A stretch of DNA of 64,000 nucleotides from Rhodospirillales bacterium (GCA_019634165.1 JAHQVT010000008.1:62001-126000), one strand, 5' to 3'; counted from the first letter of the stretch, positions 16,396 through 26,983 are shown. Made by a program: numbers and translations. The notes: generated by a model not told the origin, from the sequence alone.

Positions 16396-18309
16396 ATGTC
16401 AGGAAACATTCCCGGCGGACGGATAGAAGCAGCACTGCAACTTAGCGGTGGTGCGCAAAATCGTGCGGTGCTTGAAAGCTGGCAACGGTGTGAAAAACGC
16501 TTTGGTCTGGCCCACGACACCTTGCGCCGTCCCGAAGTCATGCCCGAAAGTCAGACCCGGCAATTGCGTGATCGCAACGGGCGGCTTTATCATCATGCCC
16601 ATGATCTTGTCCGTACCCTGTATCGCAAGATCGATGCATCGGGCTATGCGGTATTTCTGACCGATAATACCGGTGTGATCCTTGATAGTGTTGCAGCCCA
16701 TTCATTGCTGCCGTCGTTTCGTACCAACGGCCTTTTGCCCGGTGCGGTCTGGAGCGAGGAGCGCGAAGGAACCAACGGCATTGGCACCTGCATTGTCGAA
16801 GGGCGCGCCATCACGATCCACAAGGACGAACATTTTCTCGCCCAGCATTCTGTTCTGACCTGTACCGCCGCCCCGGTCTTTGATCCGGATGGCAAGGTAT
16901 GTTCGGTTCTTGATGTGTCGGCTGTGCGCGATGACATCAAGCGGACAGACTGTTTGCGTGTGCGTGGCATGGTGGCCGATTATGCCGATGCGCTTGAACG
17001 TATCTTGTTTTTTGACGAGCGGGCAGGGGATGTGATTTTGCATCTTCATCCTGAATCCCAGCATGTTGGATCGACCCGCGATGCGATGATTTCGATTGCG
17101 CCGGATGGCTCCATCAGTGGGGCGACGTCAACCGCACGGCGGATTTTGACGGCGGCCAATGCATCAACCGATCTTGCCGATATGTTTGAGATGGATTTGG
17201 ACGATTTACTGTCAAAGTTCAGCCAATCAGATGGCCCAAACCATGATCGCGCGCCATCGGCAATGGCGCTTAATATTGCTGGCGGTGGGGTGTTGTTTGG
17301 TAGCCTGACGGTTCCCGAACGGATGCGCCGGAAATATATCGGCCGTTCGACCCCGGTTGCAGCCAAGGCGAAAAAACCGATCAAGCCGGTTGTTGAGATT
17401 GCGGATCGCGATCCTGCATTTCGGCGCATTTTTGATATCGGATCACGGCTTCATGCCCGCGACATCAATGTGTTGATGTCGGGTGAAACCGGCAGCGGCA
17501 AAGAATATCTTGCACGTCATATTCATGAGGCAAGCTTTGGCAAATCGCGAAACTTTGTCGCGATTAACTGTGCGGCCTTGCCTGAAGGATTGATTGAAAA
17601 CGAATTGTTTGGTCATGCCGGGGGTGCCTTTACCGGGGCGGCGCGCGATGGATTTGGCGGGCGCATCCGCGAAGCCAATGGCGGCACACTTTTCCTTGAT
17701 GAAATTGGTGATATGCCGCTTGCGGCACAAGGACGCCTGCTGCGTGTTCTTGAAAGCCGGATGATTGAACCGCTTGGCAGCACCAAGTCGGTTTCGGTTG
17801 ATTTCCGTCTGATCTGCGCCAGCAATGTTGATTTGACCGCGGCCGTTTCTGATGGGCGGTTCCGCGAAGATTTACTGTATCGGATCAAGGGCGCAAGGCT
17901 TGCCGTGCCGCCCTTGCGCGAACGAAGCGACCTTGTTGATTTGATCGGAAGGTTGTTGGCGGGGCTATCTGACGATCATGTGCATTGCCAAGATGACGTA
18001 TTGGCACTTTTGACCCGGCATCGCTGGCCGGGCAATGTGCGCGAACTGATCAATATTTTACAATATGCCAGCGTCTTTGCCGAAGACGGTGTGATTGAAC
18101 GCCATCACCTGCCGGATGATTTCCATGTCGAGACCATCAATGATCAACCATCCGCACGCCAAAGCATTGAACGTGCCGAAGGTGCCGCCCTTCGTGATGT
18201 GCTTGACGAACATCATTGGCATATCAGCAACACCGCCAAGGCATTGGGAATCGGGCGCAATACGCTGTATCGCCGGATGGCGCGGTTGGGAATTGAACGG
18301 TCAGGTTAA
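16396..18309 (+). CDS. Sigma-54-dependent transcriptional activator, AcoR/Fis family
   Basis: 637 residues. Order: N-terminal GAF-like sensory region (about 70-210, with NGIGTCIVEGRAITIHKDEHF), AAA+ domain (about 335-565) with Walker A GETGSGKE, the sigma-54 contact loop GAFTGAARDG, Walker B GGTLFLDEIGD and the arginine-finger region FREDLLYRI, then a Fis-type helix-turn-helix at the C-terminus (ISNTAKALGIGRNTLYRRMA). It hydrolyses ATP to open sigma-54 promoters. The divergent aldehyde dehydrogenase operon has such a promoter, so that is the probable target; the inducer may be an alcohol, aldehyde or acetoin-like compound. Confidence 0.93.
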   Translation: MSGNIPGGRIEAALQLSGGAQNRAVLESWQRCEKRFGLAHDTLRRPEVMPESQTRQLRDRNGRLYHHAHDLVRTLYRKIDASGYAVFLTDNTGVILDSVAAHSLLPSFRTNGLLPGAVWSEEREGTNGIGTCIVEGRAITIHKDEHFLAQHSVLTCTAAPVFDPDGKVCSVLDVSAVRDDIKRTDCLRVRGMVADYADALERILFFDERAGDVILHLHPESQHVGSTRDAMISIAPDGSISGATSTARRILTAANASTDLADMFEMDLDDLLSKFSQSDGPNHDRAPSAMALNIAGGGVLFGSLTVPERMRRKYIGRSTPVAAKAKKPIKPVVEIADRDPAFRRIFDIGSRLHARDINVLMSGETGSGKEYLARHIHEASFGKSRNFVAINCAALPEGLIENELFGHAGGAFTGAARDGFGGRIREANGGTLFLDEIGDMPLAAQGRLLRVLESRMIEPLGSTKSVSVDFRLICASNVDLTAAVSDGRFREDLLYRIKGARLAVPPLRERSDLVDLIGRLLAGLSDDHVHCQDDVLALLTRHRWPGNVRELINILQYASVFAEDGVIERHHLPDDFHVETINDQPSARQSIERAEGAALRDVLDEHHWHISNTAKALGIGRNTLYRRMARLGIERSG

Positions 18310-18342
18310 AGGCCTGACCGCTGATTTTCGTGGTGGGTAAAT

Positions 18343-20046
18343 TTAAGCGATATCACGCAGGAACTGCTTTACGGAATGATCAAGCTTCTGAGCGCGTTCT
18401 TCCATGCTTGCTGTTGCGGCTCTGACATCACCCGATGCAGCATCTGTTTCATCTGCCGCATCCATCGCCTGTTGAATGTTGCTGGCAACGTCCCGAGTGT
18501 TCTGCGCGACTTGGGAGATTTTTGATGAAATCTCTGTGGTCGTTTCGCTTTGTTGGTTGATTGAACCGGCAATGTCCGCTGTATCTTCGTTAATCACGCC
18601 AATCGTTTCAACAATTTCACGGATGGCGGCAACAGCTTCGCGGGTTTCTGTCTGGACTGTCGAAATCTGCTCAGAGATTTCATCCGTTGCACGTGCCGTC
18701 TGTGAAGCAAGGTTTTTGACCTCGTTTGCGACAACAGCAAAACCCTTGCCGGCATCGCCCGCACGTGCGGCTTCGATCGTTGCGTTCAGTGCCAGCAAAT
18801 TGGTCTGACCGGCAATATCAGTGATCAGTTTAACAACTTCCCCAATCTTGTCAGCAGAGGTTTCCAGCACGGACATTTTGTCATTGGTGCTGTTGGCTTC
18901 GCTCTGCGCACGCGACATGGTTTCGCGAGATTGAGCAATCCGCTGGCTGACCTCATAGACCGATGCCGTAAGTTCTTCTGCTGCGGATGCAACAGATTCT
19001 GCGTTGTGGGCGACTTCGGACACAACAGACGCTGCATCGCTTGCGCGTGCCTTGCTCGTTTCAGCTGTCCGCCCCAACGTGGAGGCGGAGCTCCGCAATT
19101 TTTCAAGTGCCTGTCCAACATCGGCCAGGAGATCACCAGTTGTCTCCTCAAAACCCTTGGTAAGTTTTTCCATGAGTTCAGAACGTTGCGCCTGAGCGCG
19201 TTGAAGCTCTGCCTCCTTTGCGCGCATTTCACGACGCTCAATCGCGTTTTTCTGAAATACTTTAACGGCTGTTACGATATCGCCGACCTCGTCACGCCGG
19301 GTGATTTCCGGAATGGCTGTGTCGAGCTTGCCTTCGGCAATTTCAAGCATACCGGTGGTCAATCCACGCAGCGGGGCAATCGCCCGGATGTTCCAGATGA
19401 TCAAGCCGATACTGATCGCTAGCGACAGAACCAGCATGCCGATCATGACGATCGAAAAGTTGCTGGCGACCGTTCGTGCCGACACAGAGGTCAACTGGCT
19501 TTTGGCTTCTTCATATTCGATCAGTGCATCGATACTGGCGCGCCAGTCGGCAAAGGCCGGTGCAGCTTCGGCGTTGATCAGGTTGATCGTAGAGGAGAAT
19601 TCACCTGCCGTGCGAAGGCTGATGACCTTTTCTATGATTGGCGCAGCACGTTCTTCAACCGCCTGAATTTCTGCAAAGAGTTGTTGTTCTTGATCCGATG
19701 ATGTTTCCGGGGCGGACAGGATTTCAGCCATGCCTTGTGCAGCGTCGGCGTAAATGGTGGCCTGTTCGTTGATAATGCTGATTGTGGCATTAACATCATC
19801 CTGACTTGCGACCAGCGCCATGTCGCGGACTGCAATCGCGCGGTCCTGGACACTACCGCCCAAATTAATGGCGTAGCGTTGTTTAACGCCATTGATGTCG
19901 GTGATCTGGGTGAAGGAAGTGTTGATCTGATTTACAAGAACAACGGAAATCGTCGCCAAAATACTCATCAGCGCGAGGATCGCGACATAGCTGATGATTT
20001 GTTTTTGGCCAAGTGAAAGTGATACCTGTTTTTTCGAAGGGTTCAT
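18343..20046 (-). CDS. Methyl-accepting chemotaxis protein with 4HB sensor
   Basis: 567 residues. Membrane helix 1 (about 17-39), a periplasmic all-helical region of about 155 residues of the four-helix-bundle MCP type, membrane helix 2 (about 195-217), HAMP (about 218-270) and a long cytoplasmic coiled-coil signalling domain. The hairpin tip carries [19 protein letters not shown] and [15 protein letters not shown], the CheA/CheW contact region. It senses a ligand outside and controls flagellar swimming. No C-terminal CheR-tethering pentapeptide is seen. It stands alone, convergent with the AcoR-like gene. Confidence 0.95.
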   Translation of the reverse strand: MNPSKKQVSLSLGQKQIISYVAILALMSILATISVVLVNQINTSFTQITDINGVKQRYAINLGGSVQDRAIAVRDMALVASQDDVNATISIINEQATIYADAAQGMAEILSAPETSSDQEQQLFAEIQAVEERAAPIIEKVISLRTAGEFSSTINLINAEAAPAFADWRASIDALIEYEEAKSQLTSVSARTVASNFSIVMIGMLVLSLAISIGLIIWNIRAIAPLRGLTTGMLEIAEGKLDTAIPEITRRDEVGDIVTAVKVFQKNAIERREMRAKEAELQRAQAQRSELMEKLTKGFEETTGDLLADVGQALEKLRSSASTLGRTAETSKARASDAASVVSEVAHNAESVASAAEELTASVYEVSQRIAQSRETMSRAQSEANSTNDKMSVLETSADKIGEVVKLITDIAGQTNLLALNATIEAARAGDAGKGFAVVANEVKNLASQTARATDEISEQISTVQTETREAVAAIREIVETIGVINEDTADIAGSINQQSETTTEISSKISQVAQNTRDVASNIQQAMDAADETDAASGDVRAATASMEERAQKLDHSVKQFLRDIA

Positions 20047-20346
20047 CCGGACGTTACTCCCTGAACTGCTATCTCTGCCGGGTCGTCTTGTTTTTCAGGC
20101 TTTGGTTCTATGAACACGAGACCACGTGCGTTTGGATGGCAGTATATTATTGGTTGTAGGTCTGGTAGTGGTAGCATAACTCCGCGTTGTTATTGCATAG
20201 TCTGTTTTGCCGTTTTCATCATGTGGAATAGGGCGGCATGGTAAAAACGATTTTGGCCGATCATTTCCGGTCATTGATCAAAGGTTTTGATTGTAGGGCA
20301 ACCCGTTATTGTTTTAAGTAACGGCAGGTCTTTACAGGATATTTTT
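20047..20346. other. Intergenic region between chemoreceptor and asnB
   Basis: About 300 bases between two divergently transcribed genes. It must hold both promoters. I see no gene, no long repeat and no convincing operator; GATCATTTCCGGTCATTGATC near 20259 is only weakly symmetric. Confidence 0.4.
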
Positions 20347-22281
20347 ATGTGTGGAATTGCTGGTTTATGGCTGTCGGGACAGAGTGACGCAACGGGTTTG
20401 GGCGATACTGTTTCGCGCATGAACGAAGCGTTGCACCATCGCGGCCCAGATGGCGGTGATGTTTGGGTTGATCCACCGTCAGGTTTGGCGCTTGGTCAGC
20501 GCCGCTTGGCGATTATTGATCTGTCAGATGCGGGCAAACAACCGATGCATTCGGCCAATGGCCGCTATGTCATAGTGTATAACGGCGAAATTTATAATGC
20601 GCCGGAACTGCGCGAAAAGCTTGCCGGTGCCAACATTGCTTGGCGCGGCCATTCCGACACTGAAGTCATCCTTGAATGCATTGCCCATTGGGGTGTTCGC
20701 GAAACGGTAAAACGCCTGATTGGCATGTTTGCCATCGCCCTTTGGGACCGCGAAGCCAATAAATTGACCCTGATCCGGGATCGGTTGGGCATCAAGCCGC
20801 TTTATTGGTCGCGCTTTGAAGGCAATATCGGCTTCGCATCCGAGGTCAAAGGCCTTCTGGCGGGCAATGTCATTTCGCGAGAAGTCAATCAGACCGGGCT
20901 AGAAGCCTACTTACGGTTTGGTTATGTGCCGTCCGGTCATTCGATCTATGCCCATGCCAAGATGCTTAAGCCCGGCCATATTCTTGAGATTACATCACAC
21001 GATCAGGCGACAGAAACCGCCTATTGGTCGGTTGAGGATGCGGTTCTCAATGGTCAGAAACACGCATGGAGCGGCGATGATCAAAGCGCGATTGACGCGC
21101 TTGAAGAATTGCTGCGCGATGCGGTTCAGCGCCGCATGGTTGCTGATGTGCCGCTGGGCGCGTTTTTATCTGGCGGGATTGATTCCTCAACCATTGTTGC
21201 CCTGATGCAGTCGGTATCAGACCGTCCGGTCAAAACATTTTCGGTCGGGTTCGAAGACGCCGCCTTTAACGAGGCGGCCTTTGCCGGTGAAGTGGCAAGG
21301 CATCTTAAGACCGATCATACCGAACTTTATGTCACCCCGCAGGATGCGCTTGATCTGGTGCCCAAGCTATCGGAAACCTTCGATGAGCCGTTCTTTGACA
21401 GTTCATCCATCCCGACCTATCTGATTTCGGCCCTGACCCGCAAGGAAGTTACGGTTGCGCTTTCGGGTGACGGCGGGGATGAAACATTTGGCGGTTACAC
21501 CCGCTATTTATGGGCCAAGCAGCTTAGTGCCGCAGCCGGAAGTATTCCATTTGGCGCCTCCCTTGTTGCCAAGGGGCTGACCATGTTGTCGCCCGAACAA
21601 TGGGATAATCTGGTCGGGTTGGTGCCCGGTAAGATGTCGACCAGTGCGATTGGCGATAAAATCCATAAGGCCGCACCGCTTTTGGCGATTAAGGATGATC
21701 TTGATCGTTATCACGCGTTGCTGTCGCTGTTTGATGTGGACAAGCTTCTGGGAAGCCGGTCATCACGCAAAAAATTCCGCGTGCCGGGCGAAAAGTTTTG
21801 CCGCAACCGCAATCTTGATTACGTTTCGTCCATGCAGGTCATGGATACGATGATGTATATGGTCGATGACGTTTTGACCAAGGTCGACCGGGCATCAATG
21901 GCCAATTCACTTGAAGTACGTGTGCCGCTTATTGATCACCGGGTGATTGAATTTGGCTGGCGGATGCCCGCACGCCTTAAAATGAACGGGTCGATTGGCA
22001 AGCATGCCTTGCGTCAAATCCTCTATAAATATGTCCCGCGCGAATTAATTGATCGGCCCAAAACCGGGTTTGGTGTGCCACTGGCCCAATGGCTGCGCGG
22101 GCCTTTGCGCGAATGGATGGGTGACCATCTTGCCAATGAGGCGCTGTATCAGGATCTTGGTCTGGATCGCCGGTATATTGATCGCTTACATCAGGAACAT
22201 ATGTCTGGTAAGCGCAACTGGGGGCATCAGCTTTGGACGATTTCCATGCTGTCAGATTGGCAGAAACGCTGGTTGGCCTGA
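20347..22281 (+). CDS. asnB: Asparagine synthetase (glutamine-hydrolysing)
   Basis: 644 residues from ATG 20347, chosen so that Cys2 (MCGIAGLW) is the N-terminal nucleophile after Met removal; a longer frame upstream would bury it. N-terminal class II glutaminase (about 1-210, with HHRGPDGGD, YNGEIYN and GHSDTEVIL) frees ammonia, and the C-terminal synthetase domain has the ATP PP-loop SGGIDSS near residue 275 and VALSGDGGDETFGGY. It converts aspartate to asparagine using ATP and glutamine. Many alphaproteobacterial paralogues sit in polysaccharide loci and amidate other acids; here it stands alone, followed by a strong terminator. Confidence 0.93.
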   Translation: MCGIAGLWLSGQSDATGLGDTVSRMNEALHHRGPDGGDVWVDPPSGLALGQRRLAIIDLSDAGKQPMHSANGRYVIVYNGEIYNAPELREKLAGANIAWRGHSDTEVILECIAHWGVRETVKRLIGMFAIALWDREANKLTLIRDRLGIKPLYWSRFEGNIGFASEVKGLLAGNVISREVNQTGLEAYLRFGYVPSGHSIYAHAKMLKPGHILEITSHDQATETAYWSVEDAVLNGQKHAWSGDDQSAIDALEELLRDAVQRRMVADVPLGAFLSGGIDSSTIVALMQSVSDRPVKTFSVGFEDAAFNEAAFAGEVARHLKTDHTELYVTPQDALDLVPKLSETFDEPFFDSSSIPTYLISALTRKEVTVALSGDGGDETFGGYTRYLWAKQLSAAAGSIPFGASLVAKGLTMLSPEQWDNLVGLVPGKMSTSAIGDKIHKAAPLLAIKDDLDRYHALLSLFDVDKLLGSRSSRKKFRVPGEKFCRNRNLDYVSSMQVMDTMMYMVDDVLTKVDRASMANSLEVRVPLIDHRVIEFGWRMPARLKMNGSIGKHALRQILYKYVPRELIDRPKTGFGVPLAQWLRGPLREWMGDHLANEALYQDLGLDRRYIDRLHQEHMSGKRNWGHQLWTISMLSDWQKRWLA

Positions 22282-22330
22282 TCGCTACCTGAACCAAATA
22301 CCGCACTGATTACATTCCAATGTTTGAACG

Positions 22331-22358
22331 CCCCGCCTGAACATCAGGCGGGGTTTTT
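22331..22358 (+). terminator. Terminator of asnB
   Basis: CCCCGCCTGA-ACA-TCAGGCGGGG followed by T5, about 50 bases after the asnB stop. Confidence 0.9.
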
Positions 22359-22537
22359 CTATTTGTTTCAAAAATGAACTTTTCAGGCGGAGGTATCTAA
22401 AAGGCGGTTTGGTTGGAATGGTGCTGCAGGTTTGGCATGTCTGTGTCGAATAAATGTCACAATTTGAAACTTGAAAATTTTCGAAAATGAACTATTTATC
22501 TTGGCAAAGAGAAATTCCTTTGGCGAGAGAGGCCCAT

Positions 22538-24082
22538 ATGGCTGGCACTTCAACCTACGATCTGATCATTATTGGCGGTGGCATTAACGGTGCCGGCATT
22601 GCGCGTGACGCGGCGGGACGTGGCCTTAAAGTGTTGCTGTGTGAAAAAAATGATCTTGCCAGTGCGACCTCATCGGCCAGCACCAAGCTGATCCATGGTG
22701 GTCTGCGCTATCTGGAACATTATGAGTTCCGCCTTGTCCGCGAAGCTTTGAGGGAACGCGAAGTTCTTTTGGGAAATGCCCCACACATCATTTGGCCGCT
22801 GCGCTTTGTCTTGCCGCACCGTCGCGATCTGCGCCCGGCATGGATGATCCGCCTTGGCTTGTTTTTGTATGACCATCTGGGCGGGCGCAAAAAACTCCCT
22901 GCATCCAAGGGAATTTCATTTGCCAATCATGTATCGGGCGAACCGTTGCGCGAAGGTGTGACCAAGGGGTTTGTTTATTCTGATTGCTGGGTCGATGATG
23001 CGCGGCTTGTGGTGTTAAACGCACGCGATGCCAAGGCCAACGGGGCTGAAATCCATACGCGCACCGAATGCGTTGGGGCCAAGCGGGTTGATGATCTGTG
23101 GCAAGTGACCTTGCGTGATCAGGAAAATGGTCAGGACCGCGCTGTTTCGGGCCGTATGCTGATCAACGCGGCTGGTCCGTGGTGTGCTGATTTGATCAAC
23201 CCAAAAACCGGCGTTGTGAAATCAAACACCAAGGCAAACATTCGCTTGGTCAAGGGCAGCCACATCGTCGTGCCCAAGCTGTTTGACCATGACTATTGCT
23301 ATATCTTTCAGAATGGCGATGGCCGCATTGTTTTTGCCATTCCCTATCAGGATGACTTTACCCTGATCGGGACCACGGATATTGATTTTACCGGTGATCC
23401 GGCCAAGGTCAAAATTGATCAGGATGAAATTGACTATCTTTGCAAACTTGCCAGTGGCTATTTCAAAAAGCAGGTGGCATCAGATGATGTTGTCTGGACC
23501 TATTCCGGGGTGCGTCCGCTATATGCCGGGAATGAGGGAAGCGAAAATGCATCCAAGGTATCGCGGGATTACACCCTGAAACTTGAAGACAATGATGGTG
23601 CCGCCCCGGCATTGCATGTGTTTGGTGGGAAAATTACCACCTATCGCAAACTTGCCGAACACGCACTTGCGATCATCTCAAAGGAACTTGGTGCCAACGA
23701 TGTGCCTTGGACCGCGAGCGCACCCTTGCCTGGCGGGGATTTTCCAAATGCATCGTTTGAAGATGCGTTTGTCGATTACGCCCAGCGTTATGACTGGATG
23801 GATCGTGCGATGCTCAAACGTCTGTTGCGCGCCTATGGCACCCGGATTGAGGACGTGATTGGCACCGCATCAAAGGTTGCTGATCTTGGAACCTGTTATG
23901 GTCATGATTTGTATGAAGCAGAACTGCGCTATCTGATTGATCAGGAATGGGTGCGCGATGTTGATGATTTGATCTGGCGGCGTTCCAAACTTGGCCTGCG
24001 CTTGGACGGTGATCAGATCGCGGTTTTGAAAGCACGCTTGGAACAAGAAAAACCTGATAGGAATGCAGTCGCCGCGCAGTAG
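22538..24082 (+). CDS. glpD: FAD-dependent glycerol-3-phosphate dehydrogenase
   Basis: 514 residues from ATG 22538, supported by GAGAGAGG six bases upstream; an earlier in-frame ATG at 22487 lacks a ribosome site. FAD-binding motif DLIIIGGGINGAGIARDAAG near residues 7-26, then STKLIHGGLRYLEHYEF, GPWCADL, GTTDIDFTGDP and the signature GGKITTYRKLAEHAL. It oxidises sn-glycerol 3-phosphate to dihydroxyacetone phosphate, passing electrons to ubiquinone at the inner membrane. No glpK, glpF or glpR is adjacent. An AGTAGCAGT/ACTGCTACT hairpin at 24100-24137 lies after the stop, overlapping the end of the convergent gene. Confidence 0.96.
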   Translation: MAGTSTYDLIIIGGGINGAGIARDAAGRGLKVLLCEKNDLASATSSASTKLIHGGLRYLEHYEFRLVREALREREVLLGNAPHIIWPLRFVLPHRRDLRPAWMIRLGLFLYDHLGGRKKLPASKGISFANHVSGEPLREGVTKGFVYSDCWVDDARLVVLNARDAKANGAEIHTRTECVGAKRVDDLWQVTLRDQENGQDRAVSGRMLINAAGPWCADLINPKTGVVKSNTKANIRLVKGSHIVVPKLFDHDYCYIFQNGDGRIVFAIPYQDDFTLIGTTDIDFTGDPAKVKIDQDEIDYLCKLASGYFKKQVASDDVVWTYSGVRPLYAGNEGSENASKVSRDYTLKLEDNDGAAPALHVFGGKITTYRKLAEHALAIISKELGANDVPWTASAPLPGGDFPNASFEDAFVDYAQRYDWMDRAMLKRLLRAYGTRIEDVIGTASKVADLGTCYGHDLYEAELRYLIDQEWVRDVDDLIWRRSKLGLRLDGDQIAVLKARLEQEKPDRNAVAAQ

Positions 24083-24122
24083 CTTTGGGAACAGCCAAAA
24101 GTAGCAGTGAATATGCTATGGC

Positions 24123-24392
24123 CTATTTACTGCTACTTGCGAGTTCGCCACGCAGGCCGTCCAATATTGCACGAAGTTCGTCTTTACGGGCGGGGCTGAT
24201 ATCGCGCCAATCGTGGTCATGTATCGCCCCTTCAAGCGCATAAAGGTAATTCACACTGATCTTCTTTTCGCTGCCAAAGCGAAACAAAAGACGGCGCGTG
24301 GTTTCTTCGATACCCGATTGCGCAAGGTCATCGCGGGTTTCAATGCCGATTTCGCGCAGTTCACGCGATGATTTCGGGCCAATATTGCGCAT
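24123..24392 (-). CDS. TfoX/Sxy C-terminal domain protein
   Basis: 89 residues consisting only of the TfoX C-terminal domain (PF04994): MRNIGPKSSRELREIGIET at the start, a helix-hairpin-helix-like segment, and NYLYALEGAIHDHDWRDI. Full TfoX/Sxy proteins promote natural competence with CRP in gamma-proteobacteria; stand-alone C-terminal domains are common and their function is unknown. It is convergent with glpD and divergent from the Na/Pi transporter gene; a 13-base palindrome GACCTG-A-CAGGTC (24427-24439) lies upstream between them. Confidence 0.85.
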   Translation of the reverse strand: MRNIGPKSSRELREIGIETRDDLAQSGIEETTRRLLFRFGSEKKISVNYLYALEGAIHDHDWRDISPARKDELRAILDGLRGELASSSK

Positions 24393-24496
24393 AAACAGTC
24401 CCTTGCGGTTTATGTGAATTTCCTGCGACCTGACAGGTCAAACAATCTGCTGTATGGTTTGTTTGTTTTCAACTGATTACCTCCTCTAGGGTTGCG

Positions 24497-26293
24497 ATGG
24501 CGCCATTTCTTAAAGCTGCAATAACAAGTGCGATCCTTCTGGTCCTTATGATCGTCCCGGCACTGCCTGCTATGGCAGCAGAGGAAACGCACGATCTTCC
24601 GACCGGGGCGATGGTGATTGGGCTGGTTGGTGGCCTTGCTCTGTTCCTGTATGGGATGGACCATTTGGCCAGCGCGCTTAAAGCATTGGCGGCAGCACGC
24701 CTGCGGCGCATCTTGTCGGGCTTGACGCGCAACCGGGTGTGGGCGGCGATTTCCGGTGCGATTATGACCGGTCTGGTTCAGTCATCAAGCGTCACAACGG
24801 TTCTTGTCGTTGGTTTCGTTTCTGCAGGCTTAATGCCCTTTGCACAATCGGTTGCCGTGATCATGGGCGCAAATGTCGGCACGACCCTGACGGCGCAAAT
24901 CATTGCCTTTCGGATTGATGCGGTCGCACCGCTGATCATTGCGGCTGGCCTTGCCATGACCATGCTGGCCGAACGCAAACGCTTTGCCCTGATCGGCAAG
25001 GCGATCCTTGGCACGGGTTTGTTGTTTTTTGGTATGGGCATGATGGGGGATGCGATGGAGCCGCTTCGCAGCTTCCCACCCTTCATTGCGCTTATGACCG
25101 AGATGCGCAATCCGTTTTTGGCGATGCTGGTCGCAGCGGCCTTCACAGCCCTTGTGCAATCAAGTTCGGCAACAACCGGGATTGTCATTGTTCTGGCCAG
25201 TCAGGGGCTCGTATCGCTTGAAGGGGGCATTGCCCTGATCTTTGGTGCCAATATCGGAACATGCGTGACCGCCTTGCTGGTGACGATTGGCAAAAATCGC
25301 GATGCGTTTCGCACCGCTTTGGGCCATGTTTTATTTAACGTGGTTGGGGTTCTGATCTGGTTGCCGTTTATCGACAGGCTGGCTGATTTGGTCAAGTTCG
25401 TGACAGTGGGCAGGGATTTGGAAAACACCGACATTGCGCGTGAAATTGCCAACGCGCACAGCATTTTCAACATCGCCAATGTCATTGTCATGATCGGGTT
25501 TGTTCCCATGATCGCCCGCCTGCTTGAAAAACTGGTACCCCCGGAAGTCGAAGCCGAACCACCCCTAAGCCCGGAACCGAAATACGTTATCCATGGATTA
25601 ACAGAGGCACCCGCCGCCGCCATGACGTTGCTGCGTAACGAGGTCATGCATATGGGTGATATCGTGATTGATGTTGTCCGACGCGGGCGTGAAAACCTGC
25701 GTATTCCAACCCATGCGCGGTTGGAAAAAATCGCCCAACTTGATGACGGGGTCGATAGCCTGCAGGATGCCATTGCCATGTTTGCAGGTAAATTACGTCG
25801 GACCGAACTGTTGCAGGCCGATGTCAACCGTTTGCAAAACGAACTTGCGGTGAGCAATCATCTTGAAGCCATTGGCGATTTGATCAGTGAAGAAATGGTC
25901 GAGTTGGTTCGTGAATGGTTTGATCTCGGCCAGATGCCATCCGAAGAAAGCCGCCTTAAGATGGCGGAACTTTATCAAATAGCCGAAGAATCCCTTAAAC
26001 AGGCAATGACGGCATTTTCCAGCGAAGACGCAGAAGCTGCCAATGGTGTTCTGGCGCGAAAGGCCGAATTCGCGGCCAAACTGGATACCACCCTGCGCAA
26101 GGTCAGTGACGAGATCGGACCGCGTGACGTTGATATTCGGCGCTACCGGATCGAGGTCGCAATGGTCGAACGTGTGAACCGTTTATATGAGCGTTCATGC
26201 CGGATTGCCCATGCATCACTGGCAATTATGGATCAGGAAAAGCCTGCTGCCTCTGATCAGAATGCAGCATCGACCATTTCAGATGCAATGTAA
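24497..26293 (+). CDS. Na/Pi cotransporter family protein with C-terminal PhoU-like domain
   Basis: 598 residues. An N-terminal hydrophobic segment (signal anchor ending MAA) is followed by two inverted repeats of the NptA/PNaS family, each with the QSSS substrate motif: GLVQSSSVTTVLVVGF and ALVQSSSATTGIVIVL. GANVGTTLTA and GANIGTCVTALL are the matching second halves. Residues about 370-580 are helical and PhoU-like, with SLQDAIAMFAGKLRR and NHLEAIGDLISEEMV. The protein probably takes up phosphate with sodium at the inner membrane, or exports phosphate; direction cannot be told. No pho genes are adjacent. Confidence 0.93.
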   Translation: MAPFLKAAITSAILLVLMIVPALPAMAAEETHDLPTGAMVIGLVGGLALFLYGMDHLASALKALAAARLRRILSGLTRNRVWAAISGAIMTGLVQSSSVTTVLVVGFVSAGLMPFAQSVAVIMGANVGTTLTAQIIAFRIDAVAPLIIAAGLAMTMLAERKRFALIGKAILGTGLLFFGMGMMGDAMEPLRSFPPFIALMTEMRNPFLAMLVAAAFTALVQSSSATTGIVIVLASQGLVSLEGGIALIFGANIGTCVTALLVTIGKNRDAFRTALGHVLFNVVGVLIWLPFIDRLADLVKFVTVGRDLENTDIAREIANAHSIFNIANVIVMIGFVPMIARLLEKLVPPEVEAEPPLSPEPKYVIHGLTEAPAAAMTLLRNEVMHMGDIVIDVVRRGRENLRIPTHARLEKIAQLDDGVDSLQDAIAMFAGKLRRTELLQADVNRLQNELAVSNHLEAIGDLISEEMVELVREWFDLGQMPSEESRLKMAELYQIAEESLKQAMTAFSSEDAEAANGVLARKAEFAAKLDTTLRKVSDEIGPRDVDIRRYRIEVAMVERVNRLYERSCRIAHASLAIMDQEKPAASDQNAASTISDAM

Positions 26294-26315
26294 TGCCGGT
26301 GTTGCTCAACGTTTC

Positions 26316-26768
26316 TTAGCGTTCGGCAGGCGGTGTTGCGATATCTTTTTGCATAACCGTGACGTCAAGGGCGCGATAGCCAAGATGGGCATAGAAATCC
26401 TGCGTTGCCTTGTTCTCGGAGCGCACCATCAACTGCATCCGCCAAACACCCTGATCGCGCAGCCAGTTTTCCCCAACATCCATCAATTTCCGGCCAAGGC
26501 CCGATTTCTGAAGGGCAGGGGCGACCGCCATATAATAGATCCAGCCACGATGTCCATCGTGCCCGGCCATGACGGAACCAACAATGTTATCACTGTTATC
26601 TTCCCACACCAGAAGCGTTGCCTCGTCGGAAGACAGGGCAAATCCCACATCCCATTCTGGCGGGTTATACGGGCGATAAAGACCGGTATCCTGCCAAAGT
26701 TTGCTTAAAGATGGGATGTCATCAAGGGTGGCGGTTCTGGGAGTGGATTTAATATTTGGGGCTGTCAT
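26316..26768 (-). CDS. GNAT family acetyltransferase (YpeA-like)
   Basis: About 150 residues. GNAT core: LLVWEDNSDNIVGSVMAGHDG, RGWIYYMAVAPALQKSGLGRKLM (with the Q/RxxGxG/A-type acetyl-CoA loop as QKSGLG) and NKATQDFYAHLGYRALDVTV. Start is uncertain: ATG at 26768 was chosen, but a GTG at 26780 is in frame and neither has a strong ribosome site. Convergent with the Na/Pi transporter gene. Substrate unknown. Confidence 0.85.
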   Translation of the reverse strand: MTAPNIKSTPRTATLDDIPSLSKLWQDTGLYRPYNPPEWDVGFALSSDEATLLVWEDNSDNIVGSVMAGHDGHRGWIYYMAVAPALQKSGLGRKLMDVGENWLRDQGVWRMQLMVRSENKATQDFYAHLGYRALDVTVMQKDIATPPAER

Positions 26769-26868
26769 TTTACGGATCACTTTGGGGCGTTGAGTTTAAA
26801 GCAATCTCGCAGAATGATGACAGCAGGTCGCGTCGTCAAACTAAAACCCGTGACATATCAATGAATAA

Positions 26869-26941
26869 CGCCCCCAAGGGGGGAACCTTGGGGGCGCAGG
26901 GGTTGGTCCGGAGTATCGGTTGGGAGAAAATTCTCCGGACC
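26869..26941 (-). terminator. Two tandem strong hairpins after the His/Gly-rich protein gene
   Basis: GGTCCGGAG / CTCCGGACC (26905-26941) comes first in the direction of transcription, then GCCCCCAAGG / CCTTGGGGGC (26870-26895). The second is followed by TTATTCATT rather than a clean T-run, so termination may be partly by structure alone. Together they protect or end the transcript of the gene at 26984. Confidence 0.6.
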
Positions 26942-26983
26942 GGGTGGGGACGTTTTCAGATGTGCGGTTTATCCAATGCTGAA

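Noticed and set aside
25201-25857. Open frame of about 218 codons on the minus strand
   Set aside because: Antisense to the Na/Pi cotransporter; no ribosome site or family pattern.
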